Positions 1 to 12,000 of a stretch of DNA of 64,000 nt are shown here, one piece after another (position 1 is the first letter of the stretch; each line of letters opens with the position of its first letter). The notes beneath the pieces are model-generated. The model was not told the origin of the DNA, searched no databases, and worked only from the letters and a program-made list of their open reading frames with translations. Made by a program: the position numbers and the translations under genes. Source of the DNA: Mimachlamys varia (Eukaryota > Mollusca > Bivalvia > Pectinida > Pectinidae); NCBI GenBank assembly GCA_947623455.1, contig OX392527.1:33100201-33164200 (forward strand), read 5' to 3'.

Positions 1-1193
1 CTCGCCATCGTTTCATCTTTATCAGTTCTACATATCAGCGAGATCTTTTTCCATTCCCTTAAAATCTAGGGTATTTGATAAGATTGTCTGGAAAAATCAG
101 GACCGAATCAAGGGGTTCCTAACAGTTATACGTAGATTGATTTCTGAGAAAAGGCGACAGACCTAGCAGACTTCAAAAGTAACTAAGCAAGATCGCTTTA
201 TCAGTCAACGAGGGCCGTCAGCTGTTTGATACTGCGGGGTATATGACCAACTGGCGGCTATCTTTGCTTTTCAAACCTACGGGAACCTTCACGTGAAAGA
301 CGTTTCCGGCTGCTGTACGTTTGGAGAAATAACGCTAACGAACTTTAATTCTCTTATTCAAGATGGCTGTCTTTCGGCTATCTTGACTTTGTGATGAGTC
401 CAAAAATTCGATAGAGTTCTATGCATTTGATTTTTTTAGAAAGATCCCTCCTATGCATTTGGAAAAATAACGCTAATGAATCATTATTAACTCTTTAATT
501 CAAGATGGCTGCCTGTCCTTCTTGAATTTGTCTTCAGAACTTTGATGGCTGCCTGTTGGCCTTCTTTAATTTTTCTTCAGAACTTGATTTTTTTAATCAT
601 AACAAGGAATCATGGCAACCTTCTTATAAAATTTCATGAGAAATGGCGATTTAAAGTTTAATTTTTGATACTCAAAATCAAAATGGTTTCATATCTGTCA
701 TCTTAATTTTGTGACATTATTATATGAAAGTTCTGTAGAAAATTTAGAGTGTGTATTCCACATCAGCCTTTCAACAAGATCTCGTGTCGGCGCGGTTATT
801 TTAATTATAGGTCAAAGAAGGATAACTCTTCCGCAAAGCGCATCACAGTTCTAATTTTCAATAATCGGTTATCCGTTAAAAGACCCTATAAAATAAGCCA
901 TAGGTCACCCAAGGTATGGGATAATTCATTTAATTAAAAACTCTGTTATCTATATACCATCTGTCATGCCATTTAACCAAAAGAAATATTTCTTTCATTA
1001 TTATATTATTACTATTTTCGTTGGGATGGATGATGAGATTAGGCCTATCGGAGCGTTCCACGATCGTTTTGGATATCAGGAAGTTGTTTAGTATCACCAA
1101 CAACAAGTGTCAGTCTTGGTCATGTCAACGCTTTTCGTCAAAGTGTTCTGTTGACAAACGTTTTACTTCTGGTGGCCACTGCAAGCAATCAAG
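1..1193. other. Region upstream of GNPTG
   Basis: No coding exon can be supported here. The stretch should contain the GNPTG promoter and 5' UTR, but I see no clear TATA box near the start codon. The left part holds short imperfect repeats, described separately. Confidence 0.5.
320..590. repeat. Imperfect tandem duplication upstream of GNPTG
   Basis: The string 'aaataacgctaa(c/t)gaa' occurs near 326 and again near 465, each time followed by 'ttcaagatggctg' (near 357 and 491). A shorter 'gatggctgcctgt…ttcttcagaactt' motif is then repeated near 503 and 544. This looks like an old duplication of about 135 bp. No function is apparent. Confidence 0.45.
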
Positions 1194-4100
1194 ATGACGA
1201 CCATAAACGTGATTAACGCAGCATTTATTCTGCTGATATTATATCTAGGATGTTTCATTGCTTCAGGTAATATCGACACAAATGATCTGACCGTTGATTA
1301 CTTTTAAAAACGATGTCGAATGATGCACAATGCAAACCCTGGACGATAGACAGTGTACAGGGGAGGGGAGAGGCCGATCAGCCTCAGGGTTCGAGCCCGG
1401 GATTTTACGAACATTGTAATAAAATGCTGGCGTTATTCCTGTTTTTGGAATAGTTAGTCTTTATTGAGAATGAAATAGGCCTACAATTTGTTTTTCTTCT
1501 TCTTCATATAAAACAAAAATCTCCAATGTTGGAGCAATTACTGTCTTTGCATGTGCAACCCCTCCTCGCCCCCCCCCCCCCGAAATATCTATATAAAATT
1601 GAAATGGATCAAGTGAACCAACTTGAAGGTATATTATAACATGCATGCAAGAGTGTATTTAAGGATTAACCTTTGATTTTGTTTAGTTTATGAGATCATA
1701 AATCCAATGGAGCACGAGGTAAATTGCGTTTACGTTAAATTTACCGTAACGTTATTTGTGATTTGCTCAGTCAAAATTTCAGACAAATTAAGACTTAAAA
1801 TTGTTCCATGATCCATGGGCTTGGAGATGTGTGATATTTGATAGTTTCCCGATCTTCAATACGTGAGCATTGACCATCTTTAAATTAAATTCCTAACGTT
1901 AAAAGGACTGATCAAGTTAGTAGTAAATGCTAAAACGGTGAAAACAGTTATACTTGGTGATATTATCTGTGTCCAAAAGCCCAAGTGAAAGTGTTAGAAG
2001 GTTTGACATTGATTCAAACTTATTAGCTATTACATTGTAAATTGTTGGAAAGTCGTATATGTAATATGCATAATTTAAATGACACTTGAGGTTTGTCTTT
2101 ATTGTACTTTCAGATGGGGAAGTTATAAATATGAAAATTGTTGAGGAGCCCTCAAATTATGGGTAAGAGAATATGAAAATATTTCAACGGTATTTTGAGT
2201 TCAAAATTATATGAATTCAGATGAGATATTGCTTTCTTGTTCAAACATGTAAAATAAGTTCAGGCACATCTAGTTCATTGTGGAAATTATTTTTGTCATT
2301 ATGGCTATCCGTATAGACACTTCAGATCATCTACTTTGCCTAATTTTATAGCTACCTACATCTCTATGCATCAACAATGTATACTTTATAGTGAAGCTAG
2401 GTTTGTGGTTTAATAGGTTTGTATTAAAAACAAAATTTCCATTTTAGTTTCAACAATTACAATGTGGGAGCAAGCCATGAAGAACAAAAGTTGAAAATGC
2501 GTGTAAAACCATCCAACTTCTCAGGCCCCCCACACCTCAGGAACTTTGAACATAAATGTTTTGAAAAAATGATAGTAGGGTATGTATTTATCTATGTTAA
2601 TATTAGGCATATATTCTATCATGTAGGCAATGTAGTGACACTTTTCCAAAACTATGTAATATTACATAATCTGTCTCATTGGTGATGGTGCCTTTTTCAA
2701 ATTGATGATTTTAAAAAAGAAGGATCAATTAATCAAAATTTCTTTGGGATGATTTAAATTTAAAAATTACATTTCATTTAAGTACATGTACCAGATTTGT
2801 GAATTGCCATATTGTTTGTTACAGTATGACTTGATTTGTAAATTGTATTCTGATTTAATATACATGTATGTGTAATAATACCTAACTTCTTATGTTTTGA
2901 GTTTAAATCTATACATAAAAATGAGCTTGCATATTTACCTTGATTTTTCTATTTTCTACTACCGATACTTTTTCAGTTACAAGTATGAATTCTGTCCGTT
3001 CTCCAATGTGACACAACATGAGCAGTCCTACAGGTGGAATCCATTCCATGGAGTGTTGGGGTAGGTCTGTGTAGAATATAAAATACGACTTATTGTAGAA
3101 GCAAGTTATATGAAGGTTTAGGATAGAGCCTAAACAATATTTTCTTTACTCATGAAATATCTGGTCCTGTTGCAGTACATTTGTTCCCAATTAACTTAAT
3201 TTCTGATGACTGCTATGAACAACACCAAATCCCTTTCCCTGTATTTATCAAGCAATGATTTACGATTTTCTAATATGACTACTATTTCTTATGTCCATTG
3301 TTGCTGGTTGCAGAGTTTGGCAGGAATGGGAAATAAAAGACAATAGGTTTGTTGCCATGGTAATGAGGGAAGGAGAGAGGTGTGGAGAGATCTCCAGAAC
3401 TACAAAGGTACCTTATCATAAATATACATATAGAGGATGTAAGACAAGTGTTCATGTTATACTGAATATAAGAAACAGGTTTATGAATTTAGTTATGGAT
3501 TATAAATTAGTTAACAAGTGATTGTCACCTTAAATGTACTGATATGTGAATATTATGTCACACATTATGTTATATTATACTGTATGTAGATACTAGATTA
3601 CACCTTGTGGCATTTATTTTTGATTTATAAAGATTGAAACAACAGTATTACTGTGACAATGATGAGTATATGTGTATACTTGTAGTAAACAATTCAAAGT
3701 AGGTTGTTTATACTATGGTGTAAAATTTCCTACTAGCAAACCTTCATTACATTTTCTGGTCATGCTTGAAAATTTTATTTTTACCCTGGTTCATTTGTGT
3801 GATACAGTTCTTTGATGGCTTCATCAATTACAGAAAATATGATTTTAAATTTTATAAATGAATATGTTTGGTTCCACTTAATCTACATCCTAGATCTAGT
3901 ACTTATTATACACCATTAATCTAGTATATATATTCGAGATCCAGTACTTAATATACACTATTGATTTAAATCCTTGATCCAGTACTTATTATACACCATT
4001 AATCTATATCCTTGACCCAGTACTTATATTACACCATTCATCTATATCCTTGACCCAGTACTTATATTACACCATTCATCTATATCCTTGACCCAGTACT

Positions 4101-6500
4101 TATATTACACCATTCATCTATATCCTTGACCCAGTACTTATATTACACCATTCATCTATATCCTTGACCCAGTACTTATATAACACCATTCATATATATC
4201 CTTGACCCAGTACTTATATTACACCATTCATCTATATCCTTGACCCAGTACTTATATAACACCATTCATCTATATCCTTGATCCAGTACTTATATTACAC
4301 CATTAATCTGTATCCTTGATCCTGTACTTATTATACACCATTAATCTGTACTCTTGATCCAGTACTTATATTACACCATTAATCTGTATCCTTGATCCTG
4401 TACTTATTATACACCATTAATCTATATCCTTGATCCAGTACTTATTATACACCATTAATCTGTATCCTTGATTCAGCACTTATTATACACCATTAATCTG
4501 TATCCTTGATCCAGTACTTATTATACACCATTAATCTGTATCCTTGTTTCAGTACATATACACTATTAATCTATATCCTCGATCCAGTACTTATTATACA
4601 CCATTAATCTATATCCTTGATCCAGTACTTATTATACACCATTAATCTGTATCCTTGATTCAGCACTTATTATACACCATTAATCTGTATCCTTGATCCA
4701 GTACTTATTATACACCATTAATCTATATCCTTGATCCAGTACTTATTATACACCATTAATCTGTATCCTTGATTCAGCACTTATTATACACCATTAATCT
4801 GTATCCTTGATCCAGTACTTATTATACACCATTAATCTGTATCCTTGTTTCAGTACATATACACTATTAATCTATATCCTCGATCCAGTACTTATTATAC
4901 ACCATTAATCTGTATCCTTGATCCAGTACTTATTATACACCATTAATCTGTACTCTTGATCCAGTACTTATTATACACCATTAATCTGTATCCTTGATCC
5001 AGTACTTATTATAAACCATCTGTTTATCTTTTAATCATTGATTTACTATTTCGGAAATATATGAAAGCGTAAACAATATTTGAGATGCCTGTATGTGACT
5101 GTTTTCCTCTGTAACAGGTTGAATTTGAGTGTGCGGAGAGTAACGAGATAATCAATGTGACCGAGTACAGCAAGTGTAACTATAAGCTGCTCTTCTCCAC
5201 ACCCTTGGTATGTGCGGAACATTCTATGTTAGTATACCCCCACCTGTCACCCCAACTACGCCTGGAATGGGACCTCCTACAGGGGCAGTTACAACGGGAA
5301 GAAATAACTCAAAAGGTCAGGATTTAAATACTAGAAAGTCAAGATGAAGTTATTCATTATACTGATTGTTTATAATCTTAAATAATTTATTTTCAACAAT
5401 TCTTCCATTTCTGCGATATTTGACATACCCCTCCAGTTTGAACAGTTCAGACTTAAGCTTCAATGCTTTTAAAAGTAAGAGTGTTTTATCATTAAAGTTT
5501 TGTTTAAAAAAACATGTAATATTAAAGTTAAAAAATCCGAAAATATACAGAATATGTATAAATATATCACTGTACAACCATACACTGCATGTGTACTGAG
5601 TCGTGATAAAATCAAGGAATAAATTCAGGCCTTGAGTTAAATAATTGAAAAATTGAAATCAAATTTGTATTCAAATTCTAGATTGATGATTGACTACTAT
5701 TTAAAAGGGAGAAGTTATGATGATGATTTGTTTTTTATAGGGCTACGATAAGCGCTTGAAGAAAATATTCATAAAAGCTGGATATTGTATGTCAGAAAAT
5801 GTCCAAAAAGTCATTGCCAAAACTGCAGTCGAGCAGGAGAAACAGCAGGAGAAAGAGGAAAAGGGTGAATTTGATACACTTTATCAGTGTAAGGAGGTGA
5901 GAACATCTGTTTGCTTATTTATCAGTGTGACTGGAAGTATATAAACTCACATTTTGTCTTCAAATTACTCCGAAAAGTATCTTTTCTTAGAAATGTCATT
6001 ATAAATCTTACATATTTACAAGTGCAATTTTGAATTTCAGGAATATCAAAAACTGAAAAAAGAAACTGATGGCCTAAGAGCACTATTGGCTTTGAAAAGT
6101 AAGTTTGTGAATAATGGGTTCAAATCATGCAACATTTGAATATGTAGAAAAATACTACATCTATGATGAAATACAAGAATGTCAATACCACTTTGTAAAT
6201 TTAAACTGTGGATATCTCCATCAGCATTTCTGTCTACATATTGTCATCACAAATGACTTGTAATTCTGCAATTGTTCTGTAAACAGTTAATACTTTATTC
6301 TGTAGTGGCTTGTTATTTGTTGATAACAAAACGTGGCCTTTGATGGGCTTGTAAAATGTACCATATTGCAGTAGTTTGAATTCTAGCGTATTGTTTGAAT
6401 AAACGAAGCCCCTTAATGAGATGTCACCCTTTCTTTAACAGATGATGAAGTGCCAGCGCCACACCTAGTAGAAGCACACGGCAATGATACAAATGTGTGA
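1194..6500 (+). CDS. GNPTG: N-acetylglucosamine-1-phosphotransferase subunit gamma
   Basis: Nine exons join in frame to 300 codons (human protein 305 aa): 1194–1266, 2114–2162, 2448–2579, 2977–3060, 3314–3407, 5118–5315, 5741–5896, 6041–6098, 6442–6500. Residues 1–25 are a hydrophobic signal peptide. After it come '[11 protein letters not shown]', '[14 protein letters not shown]', '[16 protein letters not shown]' (86–101), 'WQEWEI' and 'RTTKVEFEC', which align with the mannose-6-phosphate-receptor-homology domain of GNPTG. N-glycosylation sequons are visible at N95 and N157. The C-terminal third is Lys/Glu-rich with a probable short coiled coil. In the family, the gamma subunit binds high-mannose glycans on lysosomal hydrolases in the Golgi and assists the GNPTAB alpha/beta catalytic subunits. 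Exon phases agree at all eight junctions. The start is the only ATG before the signal peptide in exon 1. The gene converges with INTS1. Identity is very likely; the 5' UTR is not defined. Confidence 0.95.
1387..1401 (+). repeat. B-box-like motif in GNPTG intron 1
   Basis: GGGTTCGAGCCCGGG matches the T-arm/B-box of tRNA-derived sequences. The flanking bases do not form a tRNA. It may mark a short SINE remnant. Confidence 0.3.
3880..5020. repeat. ~38-bp minisatellite in GNPTG intron 5
   Basis: About 30 imperfect copies of a unit near 38 bp, reading roughly 'ccattaatctgtatcc' then 'ttgatccagtacttattata', fill most of the intron between exons 5 and 6. The left half is dominated by a 'ttcatctatatccttgaccc' variant and the right half by an 'ttaatctgtatccttgatcc' variant. 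Blocks of variants recur around 4460–4600 and 4765–4900, so there is higher-order structure. The array does not reach either exon. Confidence 0.92.
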
Positions 6501-6931
6501 CCCAGAGGAAGCAACTGATATTGATACATTATTTATTACTTTTACCCAATCAGGGGAGATAATCACATTGTTATGTTGTACAGCTGTTTATGTCGAGTGT
6601 ATGCATTATGAAATGCAGTGTTGAATGATCAGGAAATGTGTGTTTAAGTGGTTGGATAGAATTAACAGAGAGGTTGTAAGGATGTCAGATCAAAAAGTGG
6701 ACGAAATGTATGTTTAAAAAACATGTTTCTCATGCTCTTGTATTTCCTGAAATGAGTCTTTCATAAATGTTGTTGACCATCCCAGATAAGGTTTAAAACG
6801 TCTGGTATTTATCAGGTTATTGTAGGTTTTTTGTCTATATTTCATTTTAATGCTTGTGGGAAATATTTGGTATAACAATATTTTTGTTTTTATGTTGTTT
6901 CAGTGTGTCCAACATTCCAATCATCTAGCTG

Positions 6932-7003
6932 ATAGAGTAATACTTTGTTGATTGTAAACATTGCTTGATAGAGTAATACTTTGTTGATTGTAAACATTGC
7001 TTC
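6932..7003. repeat. 36-bp tandem duplication in GNPTG 3' UTR
   Basis: The segment beginning 'gatagagtaatactttgttg' and ending 'gtaaacattgctt' occurs twice back to back with no mismatch that I can see. It lies in the inferred 3' UTR of GNPTG. Confidence 0.85.
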
Positions 7004-7084
7004 TGTGCTACCTAAGCTTCATCAAACAATATATGTAAATATCATTGATTTTACTACAAAAATGAAACAAGTTATATCAGTCTA

Positions 7085-7285
7085 TATTGATTACTCTTTG
7101 GGGGCTTAATGTGGGAGGAAACTGGAGAACCTGAAGAAAACCTAGTGGTTGGGGCAGGTGATCCAATACCTTTTCAGATTTGATTGGGGAACCAAACTCT
7201 GGTCGGCTTGGTAGGAACCAAACCCTGGTCGCCATGGTGAAAAGCAGGTGTGATACAATATGTGTGATCCTTGCTTCAGTGATAC
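7085..7285 (-). repeat. Dispersed repeat fragment in GNPTG 3' UTR
   Basis: Read on the minus strand, this stretch contains 'aggttctccagtttcctccc', a string that recurs in mollusc genomes. It also has a doubled 'cgaccag(g/a)gtttggttcc' motif. I take it to be a SINE-like or other dispersed repeat inserted in the UTR. The family is not assigned. Confidence 0.45.
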
Positions 7286-7793
7286 AAGATGACATTTAAT
7301 TTATTGCAATACGTTGCTGCAGTAATAATTAGTGGTGCATGGTTATTGTTGATAGATTGTTACATCATTTGCAGCAGTGATCCATTAGTTATTGTATGTT
7401 GATATATGTTCTACAGTTTAAAATGCTCATTGTCTCATTTTAACTCAAAGAATTACTAATGAATTATATTATTTCTGTTGCTGATAACAGATTTACTTAG
7501 TTTCATATTGCTATTTTAAGTTTAGTTTATATTTTGATAATAGAAATATTATGGGAATATTGTTACTTGTGTCATTAATTTATGTCTTTCCAGAAATCCA
7601 ACCATATCTTCTCCAATTCTGTTAAAAAACAAATTACTTATTGATAGCATTTATACCTAGCTTGCGTTCTTACAAAATTGTTAAATGTATAAAGCACCTG
7701 TATATAAAAAATCTTATATTTTGATATTGATAAAATTCATAAAGTGCAATGGTGTGTAAAACTAAATGGTTTAAAAACTTGATAGATATATTT

Positions 7794-7799
7794 AATAAA
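7794..7799 (+). terminator. Poly(A) signal of GNPTG
   Basis: A canonical AATAAA lies 1.3 kb downstream of the GNPTG stop codon, in an AT-rich stretch followed by a T-rich segment. It is the best 3'-end candidate for GNPTG on the + strand. Confidence 0.6.
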
Positions 7800-8089
7800 C
7801 TTTGATCTCAACTGTTTTTACTGCTTGTTTTTATATGCCTAGTGATCGAATACAATGAAAATGCTTTATGAAGTTTTTTTTTTCAAATCGGTTTGAATAT
7901 CAGAATATATTATACTTTATACAAGCCGTAAAGTATTATATCTGACAGCTCTAGTAATAGAATGATTGCCAGACTTGTTCCAGACTCAAGTTTGTGACAG
8001 TTATGCCCCTTGGTCTGCTACACAGCGGTTAATTACTTAACTCCTGCAGTAAACAAGCATTGGACTACAATAAGAAATAAGACAGAACT

Positions 8090-9093
8090 GAGCAAGTACT
8101 TGATACTTATTTATTCTTTACAGTACAGTTAATAACAATTGTAACAAGTCAACAGCATTAAATGCACTTGCACTTTGTAGCACTTTTCAAGTTTCATTAA
8201 CAAAGTTCTTCAAATGGACATTCTGCATCAATTTAAACTTTATAGTCCATGATTAGTCCATGACAATCCGTTTAGGAGCAGTAATGACTCTAACAATTAC
8301 TGACATCAATTCAGACAACTCCCTACACTAGTTCAACTTTATATCAAGGCACTATTGATGTCTTCAGAAATCTTTCAATCAATAACAAATGTATAAGTAT
8401 ACTGCAAACATACTTATTTTAGCGATTTTCCTGCTCAAAGCATTCGTCTAAATCATGATTGCACTAATGATATTTTCTGTAAATTGTTTTATTGAGGAAG
8501 TATTTTGAGTGTAACAATTCATCATTGCTCTTGTTAGTTTAAATTCTGTTATGTGCTGAAATCTGAGTACGCCAAAACAAGTATGTCTACAGTACTTTCT
8601 CGAGTTATTGCTTCATCATCTTTTACATTAGACATCATAACTTCATATATACTGCATGTCCTTGCATTCAATGTCCGACTTACAGAAAAATGAGTCACCA
8701 GACCTAGAAGTAAATACTATGTATAAGATGTTAAACCTAACAATGATAGTACGATTCCTAGGTGAAGGAACTGTATATCTGTCGGCTGATTTGTTGGTAG
8801 ATCAAGTTCCCCACATGAAGGACTACACATCGGGCATAGCTTACTCATTGGCAGTTTTAGCAAGGTCCCTAAACACGGATTCCCTAATCAGCTCTCTACT
8901 TTGCTGCAGAGCAGTGTTGTCTTTAATCTGAAGGTCAACTTAAAGACTTCTAGCTCTCTGATGATGACAATGGTCCCCGGACACTGAGGATTAACACATC
9001 AGAGATCTGTATCTTGTTTGTGCTGAACGTCCTCTCCCAATGACCTGAACACCAGTTGTCTGTTTTACTGGCAGTGAGTGATGTCTCCGTGTG
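8090..9093 (-). other. Inferred INTS1 3' UTR
   Basis: This is the region between the INTS1 stop codon at 9094 and the candidate poly(A) signal. It has no splice-compatible coding sequence. A 91-codon open frame on the other strand (8656–8931) has no recognisable homology and is treated as chance. Confidence 0.5.
8110..8115 (-). terminator. Poly(A) signal of INTS1
   Basis: TTTATT on the + strand is AATAAA on the − strand, about 980 nt after the INTS1 stop codon. With the GNPTG signal near 7.8 kb it defines a tail-to-tail gene pair whose poly(A) signals are only about 310 bp apart. Confidence 0.55.
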
Positions 9094-12000
9094 TCAGCCA
9101 TCTAACTTGCTAGCGATTAGCGTGGTCTCCAGGTTCAGAGTCTGTAAGGCCTCTGTGATGTAGGTACTGGTCTCTATAGAGGTGGTGGTACCGACCAAGA
9201 AGGCCTTCTGGAGCAGCACATCTGCATGGTCTGTAGGGAGATACTTTATCTTATAAACAATCGTTATAAAACTCCAGGGGGATACTTTATACACGTTTAG
9301 CTACATGCAACATTTGAGTTGACCTATATATATATTTATAAATTGATCATCAACCTCATTTCTTTTAATATTAAGTTATATATATTTTTGTTACAGTGTA
9401 TATGTGTAAATACCTGCATTAAAAATGCAATACACCGAAACATCACCTAGCTCAACACAATTTAGCAAAAAAAAAATAAAATGTGTAAGCTTTCAAAATG
9501 TGCTTTCTATTTCTATTAAAATTATTTAAGAGATAGCTACAAGTTTAACAACTGAGTATCTGTCAGTATATTACAGATCAGACCATGTCAACTTGATTAC
9601 TTAGTGACCCACCTTGACAAAGCACGCAGAATTCGGGGAGGTTTTTCAGCGCACTGGTGATGATGTCAGAATTGTCACTATCCAGACATTGGAGAAAACT
9701 ACCAAGGAACTGTACTGCTGACCTGTACACATGACAAGAGAGATATGTGAATGATATTTATCCTGGCAAAAACAACATCAATTCTGTGTATGAAAATTGT
9801 TTACTGAAAGTTTGTGGAAGAAAATACTATAAGGAATGATCTAATATAATGGGTTACATCCTGCAGTTATACAAAACTATGGGAGATAACTCCAAAGTTA
9901 ATCCTCTAGGAGGAAAGCAACCATTATCGAGCAAATGTCGTGAAACAATGCAGAAGGCAACCTTAAAAGAATTTGGTAGTCACAGAAACACAAGAGATAT
10001 CAAATATTTGTTTTATTTGTCTTTTTTCCCCACTACCCTCTAAACACTCAACACTGACAGTAAACTAGGTGTCACGTAATACTTCTACTGTAGGACTTTC
10101 ATTGAGTAATGGTCAACAAGTCCACGAGACAGTATATTACCACACTACCTCAGCCTTCAAATAATTGATTATCATCTCACCTTGGGACTTGGCGAGCATA
10201 TCGCATGATCAGCGAGTAGCATGTGTTCCTTATTTTGTCATTTAGATCCAACAGCAGCTTTTTCAGGTCTCCCTGTAACCAGTGTATAATGTAAACAATA
10301 ATCTGTATACAACATATAGCAGGACATAACACCATAATTGAATATGTGACATTCCAAATCCCAAAGGGCTTTTGCAAACAAAATTAAGCAATAGTAGGTG
10401 ACAGGTAAGGTGACAGTACCCAAATCGGATCAGTACCCAAATCGGATCAGTACCCAAATCGGATCAGTACCCAAATCGGATCAGTACTCAAATCGGATCA
10501 GTACCCAAATCGGATCAGTACCCAAATCGGATCACTTTTTTTAAAAATACTTCTAAATTAGCAACAGATTAATTATAACAATAATATAGTCTTAGAATAG
10601 ATAGTCACACACCATTTATGTCCACATATCATTAGTTTTTTTAGCTTAAATATGCCATAAAACATAATTGAATCTTAAAACTTTGTGTTTTGTTACGTTT
10701 CTGAAAAAAATGGCGTGAGTAACGACTGCGTTCTGTTTTGAACTATAAAAATAAATCCACCCGATAGAAATACTTGTTTTCATATAAATTCTAAATGACA
10801 TCTTTAAAATAATGTTGATATGCTACAACAAAAATATTAATTTGAAATGTAAAATACTGCAAAATTCAAGTCTTGATCCGATTTGGGTCCTCAAATTCGC
10901 AAAATCTCGAACCGCTGATTGGTGACTTCAGAGCATTCTATAAATATCCAACATGAATCCGAGTGCTATTTATTTTTGTAAGAACACCCATCGATGTTCT
11001 TCTTTTGATGCAATCATTAATGGATATATTTCATCCTCAGATTTTTTAATGAATGAATAAAATGATGGTTTGGTGATCCGATTTGGGTACTGTCACCTTA
11101 TATAAAGTATCACAGTGATGGAAGGAAAATAGGGTACTGTAATTTAAAACTGAAATCTTCAGTATAGTTTATAACAAAGGGCCTTAACTCTGTAAACCAC
11201 AGGGCATTGTAATTTAATAATAGGTAATAATCTGCTGCATTTACAAAAAGACAGCAAAAACATCATTCTTCGTGTTTGAACAGAATCTAATAGTCAATTA
11301 TAGATACAGTTCAATGACTTTAATTTATACAAGGAAACTGATAATAATATCGGTGTAACGACATACCAGGAAGTGTTCCAAGATGTCAACTTTTCTCTTT
11401 GAAGTCTCATCCAGGTCTTGCAAGACGTCAAGAATATCTGAAACATTTAAAACAATTTAAATGTTATTTTTTCATGTCTCTTTTTGGAATTTGTGGAGCA
11501 TGCAATGGCACAAATCTTTTTAACAGAGAACTTTTAGGATTTAAAACAATAATTTAGGATGAAATACAATGCATGTTTATGCCTAATACATATAATGGAG
11601 ATATATAGGCACAAAAGATGGTTGCAATACCTTCTCACAAAATCAAAAACAAAGTACGCATTAAATCAACCTAAACATGTAAAAAATACCATTACCCCTG
11701 GTAAATCTAAACCTTTGCTGCCACATCTACTGATACAAGCATTAGAAAATATATCCAAAACAGGATGGCTGCTGAAATACCTCATCAACATATTCAAATA
11801 CAAATATTTACACCGGTAAATATCTTAACATTAGAAACAAGTTATCGACATGTTTTTAGTTGATACCACGTAATTACCACTGTTAACTCTGAAGTAAGGT
11901 CATGGCGGAACTGTATGATGTTAACCTACTTGAAGAGTCTGTTGCATTCTGCAGTCTTTGTAGGTAAGGGGCGATTTGTCCCACTGTCCAGGGCGAGGTT

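Noticed and set aside
5205..5212. Donor-like GTATGT inside GNPTG exon 6
   Set aside because: Reading through keeps frame and gives the conserved TPLVC…LVYP…QLRLEW segment, so it is coding and not an intron start.
8656..8931. 91-codon plus-strand open frame
   Set aside because: It lies in the inferred INTS1 3' UTR, has no recognisable domain and no splice or promoter context.
10414..10532. CRISPR-like array of 17-bp repeats
   Set aside because: Repeats are head-to-tail with no spacers and lie at the end of a transposable element in an animal genome.
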